From: Anaerolineales bacterium
GTDB taxonomy: Bacteria > Chloroflexota > Anaerolineae > Anaerolineales > UBA6663
NCBI GenBank assembly: GCA_020850595.1
Contig: JADZEK010000108.1
Coordinates: forward strand, 1 to 54,596
Length of the DNA stretch: 54,596 nucleotides
Direction: 5' to 3'
The notes beneath the pieces were generated by a model. It had not been told where the DNA came from and searched no databases. It saw only the letters and a list, made by a program, of their open reading frames with translations. A program made the position numbers and the translations under genes. Positions 1 through 10,336 of the stretch are shown piece by piece. How positions within the stretch are numbered: position 1 is the first letter of the stretch; every line of letters begins with the position of its first letter.

Positions 1-104
1 GCAGACGAACCCGAGGGAGTGTGTGACGTGCTTGCCCTAAAATCTCGGTGCGCGTGGCCCCTGACCGGTGGCTGGCTCGCCCAGCCTGAGCGAAAGGAGC
101 CTGT

Positions 105-1655
105 ATGTCTGCCGCATCCGTTGTTGCTACCCGCCCGCCTGCCATTGAGAAAGGAGTAAGCCCGCCTGCGCTGACCACCGCCGACCACCTGGCGCTGCTG
201 GCCTTTGGCCGGGCCGACCTGCCCGAGCTCACCCACCGCCGGCGCTACTTCGCCGCGGTGGAACGCTTCGTGGGACTGGACATCCACCGCGACTACTTCG
301 TCGCCACCGCGGTGGACCACGAGCTGCGGGTGGTCTATGGCCCCCGCCGCGCCACCTGGGAGCAGTTCGAGCGTTGGATCGCCGAGACGCTCACCCCGGC
401 CGATGCCGTGGTCGTCGAAATGACCACCAACACCTGGCAGGTGCATGACGCCCTCGCCCCGCACGTCCACTCCGTCACCGTCGTTCATCCGCCGCATGTC
501 AAGCTGATCACGCAAGCGCCGGTCATGAACGACAAGAAGGCGGCCGAAGCCCTGGCGATGCTGCACGCGGCGGGGCTGCTGCGCTCGATCTGGGTGCCCG
601 ACCAGACCGTGCGCGACCGCCGCCAGCTGGTGGCTCAGCGCCACGACCGGGTGCGGGCCGCCACCATCGCCAAGAACCGCCTGCACTCGATCCTGCACCG
701 CCACAGCCTGGACCGGCCCGACTCGTCGCTGCCCTTCTCGCCCAAGCGCCAGGACTTCTGGCGCTCGTTGCCCGTCTCGCCGGTGGAGAAGCTGGCGATT
801 GAGCTCGACCTGGAGACGGTCGAGCAGGCTGACCGCCAGCGCGAGCGGCTGGAAGCGTTCATGGCCAAAGAAGCCCTGACCGACGATCGCATCCCCTTCC
901 TGGTGCAGCTCCCCGGCATCAGCACCATCGGCGCGCTCACCATCCTGGCCGCCATCGGGCCGATTGAGCGCTTCCCCAGCGCCAAGGCCCTGGTCGGCTA
1001 CAGCGGGTTGGGCGGACGCGTCCACGATAGCGGCCAGACCCACACGGGAGGCCGCATCACCAAGACCGGCCGGCGCGACCTGCGGGGCGTGCTGGTCAAC
1101 GCCGCCCAGGCCGCCAGCCGGAGCGCCGACTACTGGAAAGCCGAGCTGGCCCGCCTGGAGCCGCGGCTGGGCCGCAACAAGGCGATGGTGGCGCTGGCGC
1201 GCAAGATGCTGGTGATCGTCTGGCATGTGCTGACCAAGCGCGAAGCGGACAAGCGTGCCAACGCCCAGAAGGTGGCCGAGAACTTCCTGAACACGATCTA
1301 CACGCACATCGGCGCGCGGCGCCTGCCGGACGGCCAGACGGCGCCGGAGTTCGTGCGGCGCTGGCTCGACCGGCTTGGGATCGGCAAGGAGTTGCAGCGC
1401 GTCACGCGCGCCGGTCACAGCTACCTGCTGCCGCAGTCCAGCCAACCCGGTGCCCCGCCGGCAGCCCAGCCGAAAGGCAACGGGCGCTCGCAGAATACGA
1501 AAGCCGCCCAGGAACAGCGCCTGGCTGACGCGGCTGCCAAGCGCGAGGCCTTGGCGATGAAACAGGCCGAAGCGGAGGCCCGCATGGGTCGGCCGCGCAA
1601 GACCCGCTCAGACAAGGGCACGAAGCGAGGCCCGCAGAAGGGCAAGGCCAAGTAA
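105..1655 (+). CDS. IS110-family transposase (DEDD type)
   Basis: Transposase of an IS110-type insertion sequence, a family that recombines DNA with a RuvC-like DEDD domain guided by a bridge RNA from the element's own non-coding end. An N-terminal extension of about 50 residues precedes the GLDIHRDYF motif carrying the first Asp. Further acidic positions follow in VVVEMTTN and MNDKKAAEA. The C-terminal transposase_20 domain starts at LPGIST and includes SAKALVGYSGL and the Ser/Gly-rich segment typical of the family. The last 80 residues are a Lys/Ala-rich tail. At 516 aa it is longer than many family members (about 330-450 aa). The start is supported by an AAAGGAG ribosome-binding site at 93-99. 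No frameshift is seen, so it looks intact. The element's left end may be cut by the window edge, and IS110 elements lack clear terminal inverted repeats, so its borders are not defined. Confidence 0.9.
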   Translation: MSAASVVATRPPAIEKGVSPPALTTADHLALLAFGRADLPELTHRRRYFAAVERFVGLDIHRDYFVATAVDHELRVVYGPRRATWEQFERWIAETLTPADAVVVEMTTNTWQVHDALAPHVHSVTVVHPPHVKLITQAPVMNDKKAAEALAMLHAAGLLRSIWVPDQTVRDRRQLVAQRHDRVRAATIAKNRLHSILHRHSLDRPDSSLPFSPKRQDFWRSLPVSPVEKLAIELDLETVEQADRQRERLEAFMAKEALTDDRIPFLVQLPGISTIGALTILAAIGPIERFPSAKALVGYSGLGGRVHDSGQTHTGGRITKTGRRDLRGVLVNAAQAASRSADYWKAELARLEPRLGRNKAMVALARKMLVIVWHVLTKREADKRANAQKVAENFLNTIYTHIGARRLPDGQTAPEFVRRWLDRLGIGKELQRVTRAGHSYLLPQSSQPGAPPAAQPKGNGRSQNTKAAQEQRLADAAAKREALAMKQAEAEARMGRPRKTRSDKGTKRGPQKGKAK

Positions 1656-1657
1656 CA

Positions 1658-1795
1658 AGTTACTAGATGGCGGGACAACTGAGGCAAGGGCAACGCTGGT
1701 TCCAATGGGCCGGGCGCGCTGCGGCATAGGGCGGCAACGGTCCTTTACTAAGTGACCGGCATTTCCACCCAGGCCTAGTTAGCTAAGGCGGGACA
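1658..1795. repeat. Imperfect direct repeat flanking the IS110 downstream region
   Basis: Two copies of an about 20-bp sequence, AGTTACTAGATGGCGGGACA at 1658-1677 and AGTTAGCTAAGGCGGGACA at 1777-1795, bracket the non-coding stretch after the transposase. This is where a right-end non-coding RNA would lie if the element is of the IS1111 subgroup. Repeats near element ends are expected where guide loops match donor or target DNA. The RNA itself is inference; only the repeat is seen. Confidence 0.4.
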
Positions 1796-1799
1796 CCCA

Positions 1800-2129
1800 T
1801 CAGTCTTTGCGTCGAATAATGGCAGATGATATGAAGACGATAGGCAAGAGATAGACCATTGCGACAAGGGTCGCAATCGAGGTTGGAGTGACCAAGTCCT
1901 TCACTAGCCAGAAACCAACGCCGGTCAAGATCCAGAAAAGGCCTACGATTTGAAAAAGCGCATACAATTCTTCGATTCGATCTCGGCCGGAAACTTTGAA
2001 TCGAAGGGCTGCCCAGAGGCGGGGCCAAAATGGCACCCCACGTTGCGCTGACTTGGTTAGCAGGAGTAACCCGACTATACCAAGAAACCAGGCCGCGGCT
2101 CCAAATACCAGGAGGAATACGTGGTTCAT
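1800..2129 (-). CDS. Small three-helix membrane protein, candidate immunity protein for the Rhs tip
   Basis: A 109-aa hydrophobic protein with three likely membrane helices (about residues 4-24, 56-75 and 83-104) and a basic C-terminus (IIRRKD). I do not recognise a family. Its ATG overlaps the TGA of the upstream Rhs-tip gene in an ATGA arrangement, so the two are translationally coupled. In Rhs and other polymorphic toxin systems the gene directly after the toxin tip normally encodes its immunity protein, and membrane immunity proteins are common when the toxin acts on membranes. Base composition is lower in GC than the flanking genome and matches the tip-coding DNA, so the pair probably arrived together. 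The immunity role rests on position and composition, not on homology. Confidence 0.55.
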   Translation of the reverse strand: MNHVFLLVFGAAAWFLGIVGLLLLTKSAQRGVPFWPRLWAALRFKVSGRDRIEELYALFQIVGLFWILTGVGFWLVKDLVTPTSIATLVAMVYLLPIVFISSAIIRRKD

Positions 2130-3298
2130 TCTGGCTCTATCTCGAACGATGGGATAGTCGCGTTGATACCAACCGAAATACCACCTGCCGTGAAAAAGTA
2201 GATCGCCCCTACGCCCGCGACACCGGCGGCCCTACGGGAACCAGTTGCTAGAAGTGCGGCATTCCCCGGATTTACCCATTTCCCTGGTTGGAAGCCACTA
2301 GTAAGTTGGGCAGCCGCTGAACTCGCTCCCATGTCGAATACCCCAGCAACAGTTCCTCCGATGAGGCTGTTGGCAATACCATTTTGGGTTATTGGTTGTC
2401 CATTGACAGCCTGAGAAACGCTGTATTGGGCGACAGATCCCACCTGATTGACCAAACCCTTCGCAAGCAAACCGGCTCCTTCTGCCGGGATCGCCCCGCT
2501 AACACCTCCGATAACACCGCCGGCGGTTGTATTTACAGCAAAATTCGTGTTATCGAACGATTCGGGATTAGTGGCGATGTAGCCAGCGCCAGCACCGGCG
2601 GCACCAGCACCGACATTGATTGCCGTGCTAGCCACTGCTAACGACGCCCCAACAGCACCAGCATTGATTAGGCCGACCCCACTCCCAATTAATCCGCCAG
2701 CAACTGCGCCGGCGCCAGTCGCTACCAAACACTCACCCCAATCGAACGACTCCCGATTGTAGGCATAATATAGTCCACCCGCTACTGCCGCACCGATTCC
2801 AGCACCAATTAGCCCAGTAATCAATGGTACTGGAAAATGTCCACTCGGATCGGTATACTTTAGAGGATTCGAGAGGGAGTAGCGGCGCGTGTTGTCGAGG
2901 TCCTTGTCGTCCCGAATCACATGCTCGTAATAATCGGCCTGCCAGGCAAAGGCCCGCTGCGCTTGCCGGCAGGCGGTGGTGACGGCGGCTTTGTAGGTGC
3001 GGATGACGATGGGCAATGCGCGGTTGCGCGCTGATTGGGCAGGCCCAGCGAGCGGCTCAAACACGAGCAGGCCGTGGACGTGATTGGGCATGATGACCCA
3101 TTCGTCGAGGGCCACGCCGAGCGCATGGGCGGGGATGGCCTGCCAGGTGCGGGCGGCCAGGTCGCGCAGCCAGGGATCATTGAAATACAAGAGGCGGCGG
3201 TGCGTGCAGAGGGTGACGAAGTAGACGCCGGGCGCGGTGTAGTCGTAGTTTTTCAGACGAACGGGGCGGCGGCGCGGAAATGGTGGTTTGTGAGGCAT
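2126..3298 (-). CDS. Chimeric protein: RAYT transposase N-terminus fused to Rhs core end and C-terminal tip
   Basis: Residues 1 to about 138 are a REP-associated tyrosine transposase of the Y1/TnpA_REP family: RLKNYDYTAPGVYFVTLCT near the start, the HUH-type metal site PNHVHG (H73, H75) and the YYEHVIRD segment with the candidate catalytic Tyr (Y123 or Y124). At 139-154 the frame passes directly into SNPLKYTDPSGH, the hallmark end of the Rhs/YD-repeat core. About 235 residues follow of a Gly/Ala-rich, membrane-seeking tip with no domain I can name. A RAYT normally ends with a similar Y-x3-NP-x-(R/K)-W motif, so the junction lies in shared coding sequence. GC content falls sharply at the junction (about 2880). 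Upstream Rhs repeats are absent. It may be a functional chimera, a broken remnant of two genes, or an assembly join; the open frame and the coupled downstream gene argue against simple decay. Confidence 0.8.
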   Translation of the reverse strand: MPHKPPFPRRRPVRLKNYDYTAPGVYFVTLCTHRRLLYFNDPWLRDLAARTWQAIPAHALGVALDEWVIMPNHVHGLLVFEPLAGPAQSARNRALPIVIRTYKAAVTTACRQAQRAFAWQADYYEHVIRDDKDLDNTRRYSLSNPLKYTDPSGHFPVPLITGLIGAGIGAAVAGGLYYAYNRESFDWGECLVATGAGAVAGGLIGSGVGLINAGAVGASLAVASTAINVGAGAAGAGAGYIATNPESFDNTNFAVNTTAGGVIGGVSGAIPAEGAGLLAKGLVNQVGSVAQYSVSQAVNGQPITQNGIANSLIGGTVAGVFDMGASSAAAQLTSGFQPGKWVNPGNAALLATGSRRAAGVAGVGAIYFFTAGGISVGINATIPSFEIEPE

Positions 3299-3498
3299 CG
3301 GTACGGACGATTATGAGGCGGGGTTGGTTGAGACACAAGCGGCGTTGAGGGCAGACGGCGGGATGGCAGCGTGAGCGGGTTGTGGTCAGGCGGTTTGTTG
3401 GTAGCGCGCGCAGCGGCCGCACAATTGTGCGCCCCGCAGGAGCGCGGGCGAGTGTCGTACACACGGCGAATAAATAGCTAGGCAAGTAGCAAAAGCAC

Positions 3499-3529
3499 AA
3501 CGGCCCACGTCAGCCTGACGTGGGCCGTT
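3499..3529 (-). terminator. Intrinsic terminator after the aldehyde dehydrogenase gene
   Basis: A perfect 14-bp inverted repeat (3499-3512 and 3516-3529) encloses a 3-nt loop. Read on the minus strand it is followed by GTGCTTTTGC, and it lies about 45 bp after the stop codon of the aldehyde dehydrogenase. The short T-run on the plus side may let it act in both directions. Confidence 0.75.
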
Positions 3530-3572
3530 TGCGTTGGTGAGACCAGGCGGCTCGCGCTGGGGCGCTCGCCGG

Positions 3573-5018
<1,446 letters not shown>

Positions 5019-5111
5019 GCGTTGGGCTCCCGAGGAAGGGTGTGGCCGGGAATGATAGCGGAAACGCGGGCGAGGGCAAATGGAGGGCGCAGAGGTCAGA
5101 GAGGACTCCTG

Positions 5112-5156
5112 TCACGAGTGCGCACGAATGACGGAGACGAATGAGCACGAATTGAA
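5112..5156. repeat. Dispersed ACGAAT/ACGAATT short-unit repeat, copy 1
   Basis: Intergenic run of short units related to CACGAATGAG and CACGAATTGA. The 20-mer ACGAATGAGCACGAATTGAA at 5137-5156 recurs exactly at 42449-42468, and a reverse-complement relative lies at 40992-41034. The rest of the 259-bp gap holds no gene that I can support. Confidence 0.6.
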
Positions 5157-5277
5157 CAGAAAGCGGGGGAGGTGAAGCCAAATGGGAAACAGAGCGGCAG
5201 GCAATCAAACGGCCGGCGCACGCCCTCGCCGGGCGAGGGTTACGGTGACGGCGAAGGCTGTCGAGGAGGGCGGGGCG

Positions 5278-5796
5278 TCAGTTCACGCCTGGCGGGACGC
5301 ATGCGGGCGCGGCGTTGAGCCAGGCGAGGATGGCGCGGGTCAGCAGCGGGACGCGGGCGGCGGCGGCGGGCGAGAGCGCCTGGTCGAAGCCAAAGGCCTC
5401 CCCGCGCGCCGAGGCCACCACGGCCTCGGGCGCGTGGCCGTAGAGCGCCTGGGCCAGGGCCAGGCAGGTGGCCGGGGTGAGGTGATGCGTGAAGGGGGAG
5501 GCGGTGAACGAGGGCGTAACGGCGGCGAGCTGGGTGGCGGCCGGCAGGTCGCCGGTATGCGCATCCACAAAGCAAACGCGGCGGTAGCGGGCCAGGTCTT
5601 CGGCCAGCTCGGGCGTGAGCTGGAGCATGAAGCGACAGTCGGCCCGGCCGCCGGGGATGAGCAGCGGGTCGTCGGGCGTGGCCGGCGCGGGGCCGCCCAG
5701 GGCGACGACCAGCGCGGCCAGCACGTGCCAGGCCAGGCCGTCGTCCATGCGGTCCACGTTGCCGTACCCGACGATCAGCGTCTCGGCGCAGGTCAT
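5278..5796 (-). CDS. hoxW: Hydrogenase maturation endopeptidase
   Basis: A nickel-dependent protease of the HycI/HupD/HoxW family that removes the C-terminal extension of the hydrogenase large subunit after nickel insertion. The N-terminal signature IVGYGNVDRMDDG, with its metal-binding Asp, is clear. VCFVDAHTGD carries another family-typical acidic/His region, and SPFTHHLTP holds a likely His ligand. The 172-aa length is normal. It is the last gene of the hox operon, starting 5 bp after the hoxH stop, which points to HoxH as its substrate. The HoxH cleavage site is unusual (see hoxH), so the two should be studied together. Confidence 0.85.
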   Translation of the reverse strand: MTCAETLIVGYGNVDRMDDGLAWHVLAALVVALGGPAPATPDDPLLIPGGRADCRFMLQLTPELAEDLARYRRVCFVDAHTGDLPAATQLAAVTPSFTASPFTHHLTPATCLALAQALYGHAPEAVVASARGEAFGFDQALSPAAAARVPLLTRAILAWLNAAPACVPPGVN

Positions 5797-5801
5797 AGGC
5801 G

Positions 5802-7256
<1,455 letters not shown>

Positions 7257-7278
7257 GGCGTCCGTCTCTCCGCGCGGC

Positions 7279-7821
7279 CTAATGCCAGTGCAGGCGCGGG
7301 CCGTCGAGCTGCGGGGTGCGGCCCGCGGCCAGTTCGGTCAGCACATAGTAGATCACGTCGGGGTCGGGCGGGCAGCCGGGCACGAAGACATCTACCGGCA
7401 CGACTTCTTGCAGCGCGCGCACGTGGGTGGGCGCGCTCAGCTCTGGGTCGCTGGGCACCTGGCTGCCCGGCTCGGTGCTCTCGGTCTCCACGTAGGCGCG
7501 GCGCAGGGCTGCGTCGAGCGTGAAGAAGTTGCGCAAGGCGGGCACGCCGCCGAACACGGCGCAGTCGCCCAGGGCGACCAGCACCCGGCAGCGGGCGCGC
7601 ATACGGCGGGCGACTTCTTCATTGGAGGAGTTGTTCACCGCGCCTTCCAGGAGGCCCACGTCTACCCCGCTCTCATCGGGCTGCTTGAGGTCGGTGATGG
7701 GTGTGGCCCGAATATCGGCGACCTGGGCAATCGCGGCCAGGCGCTCGTCAATGTCTAGCAGCGACATGTGGCAGCCGGAGCAGCCGGCCAGCCAATCGGT
7801 GGCGATCTTGGGTTTGGGCAT
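7279..7821 (-). CDS. hoxY: [NiFe] hydrogenase small subunit, HoxY-like
   Basis: Electron-transfer partner of HoxH, holding the proximal [4Fe-4S] cluster. Cluster ligands are seen in GCSGCHMSLLD near the N-terminus, in LGDCAVFGG in the middle and in VPGCPPDPD near the C-terminus. The 180-aa length is that of the short, single-cluster group 3 small subunits. I chose the ATG at 7821 (MPKPKIATDWL) because the family starts just before the GCSGC motif and an AAGGATGG sequence lies upstream; the frame is open farther but the extra residues are not HoxY-like. The start is 28 bp after the hoxU stop. Confidence 0.92.
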   Translation of the reverse strand: MPKPKIATDWLAGCSGCHMSLLDIDERLAAIAQVADIRATPITDLKQPDESGVDVGLLEGAVNNSSNEEVARRMRARCRVLVALGDCAVFGGVPALRNFFTLDAALRRAYVETESTEPGSQVPSDPELSAPTHVRALQEVVPVDVFVPGCPPDPDVIYYVLTELAAGRTPQLDGPRLHWH

Positions 7822-7849
7822 CGGCTTCCATCCTTCGCGCCAGGGCGCG

Positions 7850-9718
7850 TCAGCTAGAACTCGGCACCGTTCGCGGCCCGGCGGCCAGGGCGGCTTCCCA
7901 ATCGAGCGAGAGCGGCCGGCCCAAGTGCGCGGCCAGCCCGGCCAGCGCGTCGGCGTTGGAGCGCGCTTCACCCGGCGGCGACAACACGGCCGCCGCCGTC
8001 TGCAACCGGCCATCCAGGTTCAGGTAGTGGCCCGCTTGCTCAGCCCAGCCAGCGACGGGCAGGACCACATCGGCGGCGACGGTGAGCGGCGAGGCGTAGC
8101 TGGCGGCGACCACCAGGCAGGGCGCGTCTGTCACGGCGGCCAGCAGGTCAGGCGTGACCTCGGCGTCGCCCAGGTGCACGAACACCGGCCGGTCCGCGGC
8201 GGGGTGGAAGGGCTGGTCCAGCCCCAGCAACTGCGCGGCGCGGCTGTTGGCCTCGCCGCCGAGGTTGAGCAGGCCCAGGCCGGGCGCGACGGCAGCCAAC
8301 TCGGCCAGCAGCGCGACCACGGCCGGCTGGGCGGCGAGCAGGTCGGCGGTGTAGATCAGCACCGGCTGCGCGGCGGTTCTGACCGCCTGCGCCATTTCAG
8401 CGATGTGTTCGGCGGGCACGCCCGCTTCCGCGGCGGCGGCGCGCCCGTCGGGTGGGAGGGCCTGAGCCTTGAGCCAGGCGCGCAGGAAGGCCGCCTCGGC
8501 GCCGGGCCGCGGGCGGAGGACGTGGTCGGCGCGGTCGTCCCAGGCGGTGGGCCGGCTATTGATGACGAAGAGCGACACGCCGGGCAGGCGGCGCTTGACG
8601 AAGAAGCCGGCCACCTGGTGCGCGTGCTCCAGGTCGGCGGCGAACACCACGACCACATCGGCCGTGTGCAGCGCGGCCAGGCCAGCGGAGTTGGGCGGCG
8701 CGGCGGCGGCGGGCGCGGGGGCAGGCCAGAGTTGACGGAAGGCCGCCAGGGCCTCGACGGACAGGCGGGGCGAGATGCAGGCGGCGACCGGCGCGGCGGG
8801 CGTGGCGCGCAGGCCCGCGGCGGCGGCGGTCAGGGCGTCATCCCAACTGACGGGGGTGAGGAGGCCGTCTCGGCGAACGAGCGGGGTGAGCAGGCGCGGG
8901 CGGGCTTCCTCCAGCGGGGCGAAGCGGCCCAACTGGCAGAGCACGCCCGCGTTCACCGGCGCGGCCCAGTCACCTTCGAGCTTGACCAGGCGGCCATCGC
9001 GGGTGTGAATGTGGAGGCCGCAGCCGACGCTGCAGCCGACACAGACAGAAGCCATGGCCCGAGTGTGGGCCAGGCCGCCCTGGTAGGCGTCGCGGCGGCC
9101 GTAGAGCGCGCCGGTGGGGCAGACCTGCACGCAGACGCCGCAGGTCACGCACGAGCTCGCGCCAAGGGGCACGCCGCCATCGGCCACCAGGTGGGTGTGG
9201 GCGCCGCGCTCGGCCAGGCCGAGGGTGTGCTGGCCCACCAGTTCGCCGCAGGCGCGCACGCAGCGGCGGCAGAGGATGCAGCGGTTGGCGTCGAAGATGA
9301 AGCTGGGGGAGGAGGCGTCGAGCGGGCGCGGCTGCCAGGCGGGCGGATAGGCCCAGTGGGTCAGGCCCGCATGGTAGGCCGCGTTTTGCAGCTCACAATC
9401 GCCGCCGCTGACGATGCAGAATGGGCAGATGTGGTTGCTCTCGCTGAACAGCATGTTCAGGACGAAGCGGCGGCTCTCGCGCAGGGCGGGCGTGTCGGTC
9501 TGCACCACCAGGCCGGGGCGAGCCGGCAGGGTGCAGGCCGTTTGCGGGCCGCGTGCGCCCTCCACCTCGACCAGGCACAGGCGGCAGCCGCCGGAGGGCC
9601 GCAGCGCCGGGTGGTCGCACAGGGTGGGGATGAAGATGCCGGCCTGCCGGGCGGCCGTCAGGACGGTGCTGCCGTCTTCGGTGGTGACGCTCTGACCGTT
9701 GATGTGGAGAGTAACCAT
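7850..9718 (-). CDS. hoxU: HoxU/NuoG-like iron-sulfur subunit with a partial molybdopterin-oxidoreductase domain
   Basis: The first gene of the hox operon encodes a 622-aa electron-transfer subunit. Cluster motifs in order are a [2Fe-2S] ferredoxin domain (C34, C45, C48, C62); a His/Cys cluster (H96, C98, C101, C108); two [4Fe-4S] clusters (C147-C150-C153-C157 and C190-C193-C196-C200); and a C-x2-C-x3-C-x27-C site (C226, C229, C233, C261) like the N7 cluster of complex I subunit NuoG. Residues from about 265 onward resemble a shortened, cofactor-free molybdopterin domain. Cyanobacterial HoxU is only about 240 aa and stops before N7, so this is a NuoG-like version. No hoxF or hoxE precedes it, so its electron partner is unknown here. 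Confidence 0.88.
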   Translation of the reverse strand: MVTLHINGQSVTTEDGSTVLTAARQAGIFIPTLCDHPALRPSGGCRLCLVEVEGARGPQTACTLPARPGLVVQTDTPALRESRRFVLNMLFSESNHICPFCIVSGGDCELQNAAYHAGLTHWAYPPAWQPRPLDASSPSFIFDANRCILCRRCVRACGELVGQHTLGLAERGAHTHLVADGGVPLGASSCVTCGVCVQVCPTGALYGRRDAYQGGLAHTRAMASVCVGCSVGCGLHIHTRDGRLVKLEGDWAAPVNAGVLCQLGRFAPLEEARPRLLTPLVRRDGLLTPVSWDDALTAAAAGLRATPAAPVAACISPRLSVEALAAFRQLWPAPAPAAAAPPNSAGLAALHTADVVVVFAADLEHAHQVAGFFVKRRLPGVSLFVINSRPTAWDDRADHVLRPRPGAEAAFLRAWLKAQALPPDGRAAAAEAGVPAEHIAEMAQAVRTAAQPVLIYTADLLAAQPAVVALLAELAAVAPGLGLLNLGGEANSRAAQLLGLDQPFHPAADRPVFVHLGDAEVTPDLLAAVTDAPCLVVAASYASPLTVAADVVLPVAGWAEQAGHYLNLDGRLQTAAAVLSPPGEARSNADALAGLAAHLGRPLSLDWEAALAAGPRTVPSSS

Positions 9719-9769
9719 ATGCGCTCGCTGTGGCCTCCGCCGAGCGCCGCCGCGGGCGCTCCTGTATTT

Positions 9770-9775
9770 AGTATC
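9770..9775 (-). promoter_or_regulatory. Candidate -10 element of the hox operon promoter
   Basis: GATACT on the minus strand (4 of 6 matches to TATAAT), about 50 bp before the hoxU start. Its centre lies 33 bp from the centre of the nearer CRP-type box, close to the spacing of class II CRP-activated promoters, where the box replaces a -35 element. No good -35 hexamer is present. The promoter is inferred. Confidence 0.35.
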
Positions 9776-9797
9776 GGGGGTGAGTCCAATTTATATT

Positions 9798-9835
9798 AGT
9801 GACATCTTTCACATATAATTGTGACACGTTTCACA
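9798..9835. promoter_or_regulatory. Tandem CRP/FNR-family operator sites between hox and hyp operons
   Basis: Two palindromes of the form (T/A)GTGA-N6-TCACA lie at 9798-9813 (AGTGACATCTTTCACA) and 9820-9835 (TGTGACACGTTTCACA). The second matches the CRP consensus half-sites perfectly. Their centres are 22 bp apart, two helical turns, so bound dimers would sit on the same DNA face. They lie in the 249-bp gap separating the divergent hoxU and hypA genes. The surrounding DNA is AT-rich in contrast to the genome, and a TATAAT lies between the boxes on the plus strand (9814-9819). The regulator is unknown: any CRP/FNR-family protein with this specificity could act, on one operon or both. Confidence 0.65.
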
Positions 9836-9967
9836 AAAAGGTGCGCTGATGGCCCAGATGTGCCCCTACCCTAGCGCAGAACGTTCCCAGCAAATTCGAC
9901 TGAGATCATCAGTATTCGGTGACCTTCGTAACTTACCAGCGGCGGCGGACGGGCATACCCTCGACAT

Positions 9968-10336
9968 GTGCACGAGTTATCGGTCGCGGAAGCGCTGTTG
10001 GACTTGACCCTGGAGCACGCGGGGGCGACACCCGGCGCCCGGGTGACGACGGTGCAGGTCGTCATTGGGCAACTGGCGAGCGTGGTGGACGACTCGGTGC
10101 AGTTCTATTGGGACGAGATCAGCCGCGGCACGCCGGCCGAGGGCGCGCGGCTCCAGTTCCGGCGGGTAGCGGCGCGCTTGCACTGCGAGGCGTGCGGGCA
10201 CGACTACGCGCCGGGCGCGGAAGTACTAGCCTGCCCGCGCTGCGACAGCGCCCAGGTGCGGCTGACGGCGGGCGACGAGTTTTATCTGGAAGCGCTGGAA
10301 GTGACGACTGACCCAGCGCAGGAGGCAACGCGATGA
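9968..10336 (+). CDS. hypA: Hydrogenase nickel chaperone HypA
   Basis: Delivers nickel to the hydrogenase large subunit together with HypB. The protein begins MHELSVAEALL, with the conserved His2 nickel ligand, and carries the structural zinc site C73-x2-C76 and C89-x2-C92. The 122-aa length is normal. The start is GTG at 9968, since only this gives the MHE terminus; an out-of-frame ATG overlaps it at 9966. No strong ribosome-binding site is seen. It is the first gene of the hyp operon, divergent from hox, and its stop overlaps the hypB start. Confidence 0.93.
   Translation: MHELSVAEALLDLTLEHAGATPGARVTTVQVVIGQLASVVDDSVQFYWDEISRGTPAEGARLQFRRVAARLHCEACGHDYAPGAEVLACPRCDSAQVRLTAGDEFYLEALEVTTDPAQEATR

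Noticed and set aside
3299..3498. Upstream Rhs repeats or a second part of the Rhs gene
   Set aside because: No YD-repeat or Rhs core sequence is found before the RAYT start; only RAYT and intergenic sequence are present.
7520..9799. 759-codon plus-strand open frame opposite hoxU
   Set aside because: The minus strand encodes a protein with five iron-sulfur motifs; the plus frame has low-complexity Arg/Gly/Ala composition and no domain.
9814..9819. TATAAT between the CRP-type boxes as the hyp operon promoter
   Set aside because: The hexamer is perfect, but the -35 position reads TTATAT and the site would lie inside the paired operators. It may be real, but I could not support it as a separate promoter.
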